Shown one piece after another: positions 40,618 to 48,669 of a DNA stretch of 64,000 bases; the first letter of the stretch is position 1, and every line of letters starts with the position of its first letter. The translations under genes and the position numbers were made by a program. Source of the DNA: JBGTFE01 sp049799955 (lineage in GTDB: Bacteria > Acidobacteriota > Blastocatellia > Pyrinomonadales > Pyrinomonadaceae); assembly GCA_049799955.1 (NCBI GenBank), contig JBARIW010000135.1, positions 1 to 64,000 of the forward strand, read 5' to 3'. The notes beneath the pieces are model-generated. The model ran no database searches and was not told the origin of the DNA. It worked only from the letters and a program-made list of their open reading frames with translations.

Positions 40618-43600
40618 CTACGGAACAAAAGCGTTCGGGACAGGTTTATCACCGCTGATGCCGAAGTTTTGAATCAAAGTTCCAGCCGTCGAGCGCTGCA
40701 CATACCAAGTCGAATTTGAAGGACGGAAAACCGTCGCGTCAAATTTTCCGTCGCCGTCGTAATCTCCCGGCGCGGGAATGTCCGTGTTGATTCCGAACGG
40801 GAACGAGTAGTAACTGTAATTTTCGCTTCGAAGGATAAACCATTCGCCCGTCGAAGGTCGCCAGATTGCTACGTCGACTTTTCCATCGCCGGTGTAATCG
40901 CCCTGAACGGGTTTGTCAGAACTGTTTCCAAACTGGAATGCAATCAATCCGGCGGCGCTTCGCTGAATCCACCATTCACCGGCTGAAGGTCGATAAATGG
41001 CAATGTCCGCTTTGTTATCGCCGTCATAATCAGCCGTAACCGGAACATCGCCTGCCTGTCCGAATCGCTGAATAGTCGTTCCGCCCGATGATTTATTGAT
41101 ATACCATGTCGAATCCGAAGGTCGGAAAATTGCCGCGTCCGTTTTGCCGTCGCCGTCAAAATCTGCCGGTGCGGGAACGTCGCCCGTTATTCCGAACGGG
41201 AACGAATAATAGCTTCCGTTCTCGCTTCGAAGGATAAACCATTCTCCTGAGACAGGTCGCCAGATGGCGATATCGGTTTTTCCGTCGCCCGTATAATCTC
41301 CCGGAACGAGTCTGTCGGAAGACGCGCCGAACTGCGCGGCATAGTTTCCGCCGTCTGAGCTTCGCAGATACCACCATTCGCCTGCCGCCGGTCGGTAAAT
41401 CGAAACGTCCGTTTTGGCGTCGCCGTCAAAATCGAACGGCGTTTGCCGAATCTGCTGCGAGGTGCCGACGGTAATCGTTACCGGAGCGGAAACGGTTATC
41501 GCGCCGCGGTCGTCGGTCGCTTTCGCCGTCAGCGTGTAAGTGTGATTCTGCGCCATTCCCGTCCACAAAATCGCAAACGGATTACTGGTCGAAGTGCCGA
41601 TTAAATTGCCGTCGGCGTAAAATTCGACTTTAACGACCGTGCCGTCCGCGTCGAACGCCGAAGCGTTGATGGTAATCGCGGTCGCCTCGGCGAAGTTTCG
41701 ATTCGTCGTCGGGCTTGTGATTTCAACCGTCGGCGGGGTATTCTGACTTCCTACCGGAGTCAGCAAAAATGCGCGCGATTGGCTGTTGATAGTTCCTCTG
41801 CCGACGATTTGACCGTTGTTGCTGATGCCGAGAGCTTCGTTTAAAATCCAGCCCGAATCCTGCGGAATCAGCGTGTTCAAATTGCGCATCGTCGTGCCGT
41901 CGTAGAAAAACGCGCGATAATCTCTGCCGAACAAAGTCAGTTCGAGCGAGCCGACGACCTGACCGGAATTGTTGATGTCTTTGGCAAAGCTTTGCGCCGC
42001 GCCGAGCGTTCCCAAATCAATCATTTGCCCGCCTGAATAAAGGAAGGCGTGCTGCGTGCCGGAATTTTGCAGATACGTGGACGAGCCGACAATCTGGTCG
42101 CTATCGTTAATCGCCGTCGCCGAGCTGTCTCTGCCGCCGACCGTTCCCAACGGGCTCATCGAATTTTGATAAATAAATCCGCGAACGCCGCCCTCGATAC
42201 CGTCTACATAACCGTATCCGACGACTTTTCCGGCGCTGTTGATTCCGAACCCGTAGCTGTAATAACCGCCCATAATTCCGAGGTCCTGGAGTTGATTATT
42301 CTCGGAGCGGAAAGCGTGATAAAGCCCTTCATTGACTGTCGCCGCGCCGGTAATCCGGTTCGAGTTGTTGATGCCCGAAGCAAAAGCTTCGTCGCCGCCG
42401 AATGTGCCGAGGTCGTGCATCGTGCCGTTGTAAACGAACGCGCGATTTTTGGCGGCGGCATTTTTCGCCTGCCCGACAATCACGCCCGAATCGTTAATAT
42501 CGCGCGCCTCGCTTTCCAAACCGCCGAGCGTGCCCAAATCGGTCATCTGACCGTTTGAATACAAAAACGCGCGGCGTTTTTGACTGGCGTTGAAAGAGTA
42601 GCCGACGACTTGACCGTTGTTATTGACGGCGCTCGCCGCGCTTTCCGTTCCGCCGAGCGTTCCGAGATTGCTCACGGTAAAGCCGGTCGGCGGCGGAGAG
42701 TCGTCCAGATATAAGACGATTTCGGCATTGCTCTGCTGCGCTCCGCTCGTCGCCGTAACGGTAAAACGATAAATGTTTTCCGGCGTGTCGGACGCGGTTG
42801 AGATTGTCAAAACCGACGTTCCGCTCCCCGTTACAGCCGGCGGATTGAACGTCGCCGTAACGCCGTTCGGCAGTCCGTCGATGCCGAGATTTATCTGACC
42901 ATTGAAGCCGCCCGCCGCGCTGATGCCGACCTGATAAGTCGCCACAGCGCCCGGCGCGGCTTGCCGCAAGTAAGGCGTTACCGCGATGGAATAATCCTGC
43001 TCGAACGGGAATTTTCTGAGTTTAATTCGATAATTCGAATAAGGCGCTTTGTCGTCGAAAAGCGCGTAGCCGAAAATCGTTTTGCCGTTCTGCGCTTCGA
43101 CCACCGGATGCTCTTCCGGCGTCGAAAGCTTTGAAACGGGAAATCCGCCCGGCGTTAAAATCGCTCCGTCAAGCCCGACGAGTGTTGCCCAAACATCGTC
43201 CGGCGGTTCGAGACTGCGGTTGCGGCTGTCGTTGTAAGCGACGATAAATCGCGAACCGTCCCAAGCTGCCGACGGCGCGTAAAGCGGCTTCGGCGCGCTT
43301 GCCAGAACGATTCCGCCCGCAGTGTCGAGCAGCGTCCCGTCAGATTTCATTCTGCGCCCGTAAATCTTGCCCTGAGCGCCCGCCCAGACGATTAAAGCCG
43401 TGTCTCCGGCAACGGCGAACGCAGGTGTGTCCGCGCTCGAACCGCTGACGGCAAATTCGCCCGGCGAAGTTCCGTCCGGGTTGACGAACGCGGCTTGCGT
43501 GTTCGAGTTTGGATTGTCGTGCGTGATGTCGCTTTCCCAAATCGCCAGCCAGCGACTGCCGAAAGCACGAACGCGCGGTCGTAAATCGTAGTTGCTGCCG

Positions 43601-45363
43601 ATTTTCAAAGGCGAGCCGAGAACCGTTCCGCCGGCGTCAACTCTGACCGATTGCGCAAAGCGGATGTGATTGGTCGGTTCGTAATCGTCAACAACGAGAA
43701 ATTGTGTGCCCAAAGCGGCGACATCCGGCTGATTGCCCGGCATAATCGCAAATTCGCTTCCAAGCAGGCTGCCGTCCGACGCGACGCGCCGACCGTAAAT
43801 CTGCGTGTTCAGTTCCCAGACGACGAGATAATCCGTGCCGTTCCACGCGACCGATGGATTTTTGATGCCTTCCGCGCCGCTTTTAACCGCAATCGGATTA
43901 GCGTCAATCGCGTTTCCGTTTGCGTCGAAGCGCTGTAGAAGAATATTTGTCGCGCCCGAAGTCGCGCTTCGAAAAACGGTGGTGAAATTTCCGCCGGTCG
44001 TAAAGACAAGATGCGGCTGTGTTTCACGCGGCGCGCCGAGCGAAACAGGCGCGGGCGCGCTCGCTGTGCCGTCCGCAAGAATGCGCGCGCCGAAAATATC
44101 GGAATTTCCGAAAAACAAACCGGAAGTGATTTCGGCGCTCAAATTACTGTCCGTCCAGACGATTTGCGAAACGCCGCTCGCAAGCGGCGCAATCGCGGGT
44201 TGAAGCGATTCGCTATTGCTGACGACAATCGGATTCGGAGTCAAAAGCGTTCCGTTCGGCGCAATGCGCGAAGCGTGTATGCTTTCATTAAATCCGTTCT
44301 GGCGAGTGTGATATGCGGCGATGTAATTTACGCCGTCAAAGCAAAGCGCCGTGCTTCCCTGCTGCGTGTAATTCGTGTTGATGCCGGAGAGCAGAATGCC
44401 GTTCGGGTCGAGAACCTGCCCGGCGGCGGAAACGCGCGTGCCGTAAATTTCGTTATAAGCGTAACGGTCGTCGCGCCAGATGACAAAAAAGTCGGTTCCG
44501 TCGGTGGCAACCTGCGCCGAGGTCGCGTCGCTTCCCTGAACAAAGTTAATCTGGAAAGGCGCGGCGTCAATCGGGTTTAGATTTCGGTCGAAACGCTGCC
44601 CGCGAATGCCGTAGCCGCCGCTTACCAGTCTAACCCAGACGAGCAGAAACTGATTGTTCGCAAATGCAAATTTGGCGTTACTCGGCGCGGTAAAAAGGTC
44701 TGTGTCGTCAAATAAAACTTTGCCGCCGCCGCCCGCGTCGATGACCGCGCCGTTATTTGCGATACGCGCGGCGCGAATCTGTGATTCATAGTAGCCGCCG
44801 CCCCACGTAACGACCCAGTTTACGCCGTCGCTTGCGACGCTCAAATAATTTGTATCGCCCGAAACTTCGTCCGTTCCGATGACAATCGGCGCGGCGTCGA
44901 GAATTGCTCCGTCCGGCGAGATTCTGACGCCGAGAACGTCGGTTTTATACTGGTCGTTCAGGCGCGGCGTTCGCCAGGCGACGAGCCAGTTCTGCCCGTT
45001 CCAGGCGACGCTCGGATATATCTGGTCGTAGAGCGCTTCGGAAACGACAATCGGCGCGGTGTCAATCAAATTTCCGCCGGCGTCCATACGCGCCGCGTAA
45101 ATGTCGAAACTGCCGCCTTGCCCGTCGCTCGAATATTCGGGCGCGCGCGTAATCGAGGTTCGATTATCCGACCAGACGACGAGCGTAGAATTTGCGCCTT
45201 TCGAAATACCCGGCTGCTGCTGCGCCCCGGCGGCTGGCGCAGGCGTCGGCAGAATCAAAGAATCCACTTCCGACTTTTGCATCGTCGCCAAGCGTCCGCC
45301 GCCAGCCAGACATAAAATTATCAAAGAAAATATTATATAGAGTCGTTTTGTTGTACGTTTCAT
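40618..45363 (-). CDS. 1581-aa mosaic surface protein (beta-propeller-like, HAF, Ig-like, FG-GAP repeats)
   Basis: A very large exported protein. The signal peptide (LYIIFSLIILCLAGGGRLA) is followed by about 800 residues of a tandem module (VASDGVNWVVTWGGGYY, SVAWNGQNWLVAWR and similar), then a beta-sandwich region. From about 900 to 1220 come HAF-type repeats (GTLGGTESAASAVNNNGQVV, YLDLGTLGG types). An Ig-like domain (about 1230-1310; TVEITSPTTNRNFAEATAI) leads to FG-GAP/VCBS-type repeats (DFDGDAKTDVSIYRPAAGEW) to the end. AAGGAGGGG precedes the ATG at 45363. Adhesin, or cell-surface carbohydrate-binding role inferred. No anchor is seen; the C-terminal FG-GAP block is common in this lineage. 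Confidence 0.85.
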   Translation of the reverse strand: MKRTTKRLYIIFSLIILCLAGGGRLATMQKSEVDSLILPTPAPAAGAQQQPGISKGANSTLVVWSDNRTSITRAPEYSSDGQGGSFDIYAARMDAGGNLIDTAPIVVSEALYDQIYPSVAWNGQNWLVAWRTPRLNDQYKTDVLGVRISPDGAILDAAPIVIGTDEVSGDTNYLSVASDGVNWVVTWGGGYYESQIRAARIANNGAVIDAGGGGKVLFDDTDLFTAPSNAKFAFANNQFLLVWVRLVSGGYGIRGQRFDRNLNPIDAAPFQINFVQGSDATSAQVATDGTDFFVIWRDDRYAYNEIYGTRVSAAGQVLDPNGILLSGINTNYTQQGSTALCFDGVNYIAAYHTRQNGFNESIHASRIAPNGTLLTPNPIVVSNSESLQPAIAPLASGVSQIVWTDSNLSAEITSGLFFGNSDIFGARILADGTASAPAPVSLGAPRETQPHLVFTTGGNFTTVFRSATSGATNILLQRFDANGNAIDANPIAVKSGAEGIKNPSVAWNGTDYLVVWELNTQIYGRRVASDGSLLGSEFAIMPGNQPDVAALGTQFLVVDDYEPTNHIRFAQSVRVDAGGTVLGSPLKIGSNYDLRPRVRAFGSRWLAIWESDITHDNPNSNTQAAFVNPDGTSPGEFAVSGSSADTPAFAVAGDTALIVWAGAQGKIYGRRMKSDGTLLDTAGGIVLASAPKPLYAPSAAWDGSRFIVAYNDSRNRSLEPPDDVWATLVGLDGAILTPGGFPVSKLSTPEEHPVVEAQNGKTIFGYALFDDKAPYSNYRIKLRKFPFEQDYSIAVTPYLRQAAPGAVATYQVGISAAGGFNGQINLGIDGLPNGVTATFNPPAVTGSGTSVLTISTASDTPENIYRFTVTATSGAQQSNAEIVLYLDDSPPPTGFTVSNLGTLGGTESAASAVNNNGQVVGYSFNASQKRRAFLYSNGQMTDLGTLGGLESEARDINDSGVIVGQAKNAAAKNRAFVYNGTMHDLGTFGGDEAFASGINNSNRITGAATVNEGLYHAFRSENNQLQDLGIMGGYYSYGFGINSAGKVVGYGYVDGIEGGVRGFIYQNSMSPLGTVGGRDSSATAINDSDQIVGSSTYLQNSGTQHAFLYSGGQMIDLGTLGAAQSFAKDINNSGQVVGSLELTLFGRDYRAFFYDGTTMRNLNTLIPQDSGWILNEALGISNNGQIVGRGTINSQSRAFLLTPVGSQNTPPTVEITSPTTNRNFAEATAITINASAFDADGTVVKVEFYADGNLIGTSTSNPFAILWTGMAQNHTYTLTAKATDDRGAITVSAPVTITVGTSQQIRQTPFDFDGDAKTDVSIYRPAAGEWWYLRSSDGGNYAAQFGASSDRLVPGDYTGDGKTDIAIWRPVSGEWFILRSENGSYYSFPFGITGDVPAPADFDGDGKTDAAIFRPSDSTWYINKSSGGTTIQRFGQAGDVPVTADYDGDNKADIAIYRPSAGEWWIQRSAAGLIAFQFGNSSDKPVQGDYTGDGKVDVAIWRPSTGEWFILRSENYSYYSFPFGINTDIPAPGDYDGDGKFDATVFRPSNSTWYVQRSTAGTLIQNFGISGDKPVPNAFVP

Positions 45364-45837
45364 TTTCCCCTCCTTGAAACCCCTGTAAGTTCTATACAAC
45401 GCCGCCTTTATTTACATAAACATTTTTCGTCCAGACAGTTTTTTCTTGCTTTACAAAGCCGAAAGCATTTTTCTGTTTGAGCAATTTACGAAAAATGTAT
45501 GAAATAAAAACATACACGATTAAGCCGAAATTTCCTTTTATAGCAAATCCCGCACCGCTTGTTTGCAAATATCAAAGCACGCGCGACAAGCCGTAAAACC
45601 GGCTGCATCTTTTACCAATCCGAATATGGAAACTGCAATCGCCCGACTAACGGAACAGCACACAAAAGCCTTTCCGTTTTTTGCTGAATCCGGCGCGAAA
45701 AAATTTCTTATTCAATTAACACATACACTGCAATTCGTACAGTCTCGAAAATTGTATGAAAAAGACAAAAAAAATTATTTTGCTGCATTTAATTTTAAAC
45801 GTTTATTCGCACCTTTTACTTTGAATACAAAATGATG
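45364..45837. other. AT-rich spacer left of the integrative element
   Basis: This holds the promoter side of the 1581-aa gene. A 90-codon plus-strand frame (45563-45835) opens here, but its product has no recognisable family and no ribosome site supports it, so I do not call a gene. The integrase remnant and attachment repeat follow. Confidence 0.4.
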
Positions 45838-45880
45838 CGGTAGGCAAACTAGAAAGGATGCTCAAAACAGGTTAAAATTA
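45838..45880 (+). pseudogene. 3' remnant of a second tyrosine integrase
   Basis: GATGCGGTAGGCAAACTAGA and onward translates as DAVGKLERMLKTG and a stop. This is the same C-terminus as the complete integrase at 57818-58956 (DATSKLEKMLKTG). The following TTAAAATTAATCTTTTTGA also matches the integrase 3' flank, with several substitutions. Nothing upstream matches further, so the rest has been lost. It is a degenerate copy, not an identical duplicate, so it descends from a related but separate element. Confidence 0.8.
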
Positions 45881-45912
45881 ATCTTTTTGAAATAAGCCGG
45901 ATATAAAAATAA

Positions 45913-45927
45913 TTATGACAGTAAGAG
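45913..45927. other. Left attachment site core (attL)
   Basis: TTATGACAGTAAGAG is identical to the bases at 59100-59114 that begin gltX. It also follows a GATATAAAAAT string seen before both copies. Its position, 33 bp after the integrase remnant, parallels the right end. Confidence 0.7.
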
Positions 45928-46030
45928 ATAAGCAAGTGTTTTATTTAGTTCATTTAACTTCATTTTTCTTCTAATTATTCAGCGTTTTTCACATTTTAGT
46001 TTGTCCAAGTTTTCTTCCCATTTGCTGAAT

Positions 46031-46062
46031 TTGGCACACTTGGCACACATTTGGCACACAAA
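46031..46062. repeat. TTGGCACAC repeats near the left end
   Basis: Three copies of TTGGCACAC at 46031, 46040 and 46051. The last two with spacer and AAA tail (46040-46062) are identical to 58976-58998 beside the integrase. These look like integrase arm-type sites, or an alternative attachment core. Confidence 0.75.
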
Positions 46063-46101
46063 TTTTAGCTTATCTTTTCTTAGATGAACTAAGAAATAAT
46101 G

Positions 46102-46129
46102 TTGCTTTTTCACGCAATAGTGCTACAAT
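46102..46129 (+). promoter_or_regulatory. Candidate sigma-70-like promoter of HTH gene
   Basis: TTGCTT (46102-46107) and TACAAT (46124-46129) are separated by 16 bp, 59 bp upstream of the HTH gene start. Judged by eye only. Confidence 0.4.
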
Positions 46130-46187
46130 TTCTCAAATTAGTTTTTCATAGCATAACGTGAAATATATTAAATAAAGTTCACCGTAT

Positions 46188-46568
46188 ATGAAACCAGAAA
46201 AATTGTCTGCCTTTGGCGAGAGGCTTTTGGAAGCATTCGGCGATGTTCCGAAAGGCAAAATTGCGGAAGTAATGCAGGTCAAGGCATCTGCCATATCGAA
46301 TTATTTATATGGAAGAATACCTGACGCGGATAAATTAAAGCGAATTTCCGAGTTTACAAATTGTTCGATTCATTGGTTGATAACCGGAGAAGGTGAGAAA
46401 CTTGTTATATCGGACAAGCCGATTAATTTGGATGAAACCTTTCGAGAAGTAGTTCGAGAGATGGTCAGCGCAGAATTAGATTCAAGAAATGTTGCAAGGA
46501 TTCCGGCGCAAAACGTGAAAAACGAAAAAGAGAAGGAGAAAAACAATTCTCCCTCTCCTAAAAAATGA
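46188..46568 (+). CDS. HTH protein (phage repressor N-domain-like)
   Basis: A 126-aa protein. The HTH lies in FGERLLEAFGDVPKGKIAEV, MQVKASAISNYLYGRIPDAD, with KLKRISEFTNCSIHWLITGE, the order seen in CI-type repressor N-domains (the WLITGEG ending is typical). After it comes a helix INLDETFREVVREMVSAELD and a polar basic tail. The S24/LexA-like C-domain of full repressors is missing here but a similar domain occurs in the TPR protein at 46877. It probably controls the element. The small secreted gene follows on the other strand. Confidence 0.85.
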   Translation: MKPEKLSAFGERLLEAFGDVPKGKIAEVMQVKASAISNYLYGRIPDADKLKRISEFTNCSIHWLITGEGEKLVISDKPINLDETFREVVREMVSAELDSRNVARIPAQNVKNEKEKEKNNSPSPKK

Positions 46569-46582
46569 ACATTTAAAATGTT

Positions 46583-46798
46583 CTAGCCGAATAAAGCTCG
46601 TAAGCTAATTTGAATCTTAATAATTAACGAATATGGCAGAAAGGTGTCAGCTTCTATCGATGGTTCGTTATTATTTACTACACGACCGCAATTTTGGGTG
46701 CAGGCTCTATCGCCAGTGGGCAAATCACCTTCTGCAAAAGCAGTTGTAGTTAGAAACAAAATGCTTACGAGAAAAAAAATCGATGTAAATTTTTTCAT
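46583..46798 (-). CDS. Small exported protein, 71 aa
   Basis: A clear signal peptide (MKKFTSIFFLVSILFLTTTA, cleavage after AFA) is followed by EGDLPTGDRACTQNCGRVVN with a CxxxC pair, then NNEPSIEADTF and a hydrophobic end. GGAGG lies 6 bp before the ATG on the minus strand, a strong ribosome site. It is divergent from the TPR gene and shares the palindromic operator at 46819. The product could be a secreted signal, immunity or exclusion peptide. I recognise no family. Confidence 0.7.
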   Translation of the reverse strand: MKKFTSIFFLVSILFLTTTAFAEGDLPTGDRACTQNCGRVVNNNEPSIEADTFLPYSLIIKIQISLRALFG

Positions 46799-46818
46799 TT
46801 TTTTCCTCCAAGTTTATT

Positions 46819-46839
46819 TGTGCAGAAATGTTCTGCACA
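46819..46839. promoter_or_regulatory. Perfect palindrome in divergent promoter region
   Basis: TGTGCAGAA-ATG-TTCTGCACA: two 9-bp arms separated by 3 bases, in the 78-bp space between the secreted-protein and TPR genes. A natural operator for one of the adjacent regulators. Confidence 0.7.
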
Positions 46840-46876
46840 TTGAATTAAACAAATAAATGGAGAAGTATTTCAATCT

Positions 46877-48382
46877 ATGGAACTCCTGCACACAAATCAC
46901 ACAGCACTTCAAAATCTGATTAGTGAAATAATCGGGCTTGAGAGAATCGGGGACTATGAACAGGCTTTCGAGTTATTAAGAGAGTTTTGGTCGGACATCA
47001 CCGAACCTCCAGACGTTGACGGATTGCCGCCCGTAATTGCCGGAGAGATTTTGCTTCGATGCGGCTCAATAGTTGGATTTTTAGGAAACTTAAAGCAGAT
47101 ACCGAATGCTCAGGAACATTCAAAAAATATACTGACAAAAGCGCGGTCAACATTCATTAAACTATACAAGCCGGAAAAGATAGCCGAATGTGAAAATTAT
47201 TTAGCTCTAACTTATTATCGAAAAGGCGAATATAACGAAGCAAAGGTTTGGGTTGAGGAAGCACTTTCGCATAAATTAAATAATCAAGATGAAATTAGAC
47301 TTCACTCTCGCATAATTAGCACTCTTGTTTTACTTGCCGAATCAAAATTCGATGAAGTGATTTCATATCTCAAATCCGTCCGTTCTTACTTTGATGAGAC
47401 TGATTATTTGCTTAGAGGTTCTTATTGCACCCATTTAAGCCTTGCATACAAAAACATCGGAGAGTTGGATAAATCTCTGCGCCATTTAAATTTTGCTAGG
47501 TTTTGTTTTCAAAAAGCAAAACATCACTTATATTTGGCTTCCGTCGAAAACAATCTCGCCCAACTTTACAAACTGCAAAGGGAGTTCCCGAAAGCTCTTG
47601 AATCGGCTGACAATGCAATCCAGTTATTTACCGAAATGAACGATGCTCGAAGAATAGCATTTTCCATTGATACAAAAGCACAAATTTTTATTGCCCAAGA
47701 AGATTTCAAAAATGCTGTCAATTTAGCAGACGAAGCAATCAAGATATTAAAACGTGGAGAAAATACAGGTATGCTTTCGGAAGTATATCTAACAAAAGCA
47801 ACCGCATTTCTTCATTTGGAAAATATTGGTGAAACCGTGTTGTCAATATTTGAAGCTGTGAGACTCGCAAAACTCAACGGAGAATCACAGGCAAAAAGAA
47901 TCGTTGAATCTTTTGAATTGGCTTGGCTTTCTAAATTTCCGCCGAAGATTAAAAAACTGTATTCAGAATTGGAAAAGACACTCACAAGCGAAAATGATAT
48001 TGAACTGGATTTACCGCCGGAAATATCACCTAATCAGGAATTCTTTGGAGTTTGGATTAAAAACAATAACTTTGAAAGATTTGGATTAAGAAAAGGATAC
48101 TTGGCAATAGTTGTCGGAACGAAAATAAAAAGAGGCGATTTGGTTGCAGTAAGTGATAAAGATACTGATTTGGTATCAATCGGCTTTTTTGAACGAGAGT
48201 TCGGATTGATTGGTTTGGAAAATCCTACATCTGAGCCAGATTTATTCAATGAAAATCAAATTCAAATAATGGGAAAAGTTGTTGGATACTGTGAACCAGA
48301 AATCAATGCTCAAGGAAGATATATGGTAAAACCAATTTCATTAAAAAATAAGTTTAACAATGAAACTGATAATTTGTCTTAA
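46877..48382 (+). CDS. TPR protein with S24/LexA-like C-terminal domain
   Basis: A 501-aa protein. Residues about 15-360 are tetratricopeptide repeats (e.g. LALTYYRKGEYNEAKVWVEE, NLAQLYKLQREFPKALESAD, AQIFIAQEDFKNAVNLADEA). The C-terminus (about 385-490) resembles an S24/LexA-like fold: GLRKGYLAIVVGTKIKRGDL, VAVSD and IQIMGKVVGYC. The usual catalytic serine in GDSM and its lysine are not visible, so self-cleavage is unlikely. TPR domains commonly bind peptides or proteins, so a peptide-gated regulator is conceivable. It lacks its own HTH. Its start is 78 bp from the divergent secreted-peptide gene. The neighbouring HTH gene would supply DNA binding. Confidence 0.7.
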   Translation: MELLHTNHTALQNLISEIIGLERIGDYEQAFELLREFWSDITEPPDVDGLPPVIAGEILLRCGSIVGFLGNLKQIPNAQEHSKNILTKARSTFIKLYKPEKIAECENYLALTYYRKGEYNEAKVWVEEALSHKLNNQDEIRLHSRIISTLVLLAESKFDEVISYLKSVRSYFDETDYLLRGSYCTHLSLAYKNIGELDKSLRHLNFARFCFQKAKHHLYLASVENNLAQLYKLQREFPKALESADNAIQLFTEMNDARRIAFSIDTKAQIFIAQEDFKNAVNLADEAIKILKRGENTGMLSEVYLTKATAFLHLENIGETVLSIFEAVRLAKLNGESQAKRIVESFELAWLSKFPPKIKKLYSELEKTLTSENDIELDLPPEISPNQEFFGVWIKNNNFERFGLRKGYLAIVVGTKIKRGDLVAVSDKDTDLVSIGFFEREFGLIGLENPTSEPDLFNENQIQIMGKVVGYCEPEINAQGRYMVKPISLKNKFNNETDNLS

Positions 48383-48669
48383 AACTTATTTTTCTCAAGT
48401 TTCTCTAACTTCACTTTAATTTATTCAGTATTTTTCACATTTCAGTTTATAATAGTTTCATTAAGATTGCTTTATTTAGCGCACTTGGCACAACAAAACA
48501 TTCATTTAGCGAATAGTCAGAATCTCATTTATTCTAGTAGTATATCTTGGATTTATTCGTTTTGTTTTAGTTTAATCTTATTTACAAATCCCTTCTTTAA
48601 ATGTTACTTTGCTTTGGATTAAAAACGGGCAGACTGCCGAAAGTGAAATTAAAATAGATTGTTATTTTT
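48383..48669. other. AT-rich spacer in the element
   Basis: Almost 290 bp without a gene. It contains one imperfect TTGGCACAA copy (48485), a relative of the end repeats. The promoter of the 489-aa gene should lie here. No other structure is seen. Confidence 0.4.

Noticed and set aside
45563..45835. 90-aa reading frame left of the element
   Set aside because: No family, no ribosome site and low-complexity AT-rich end; treated as non-coding.
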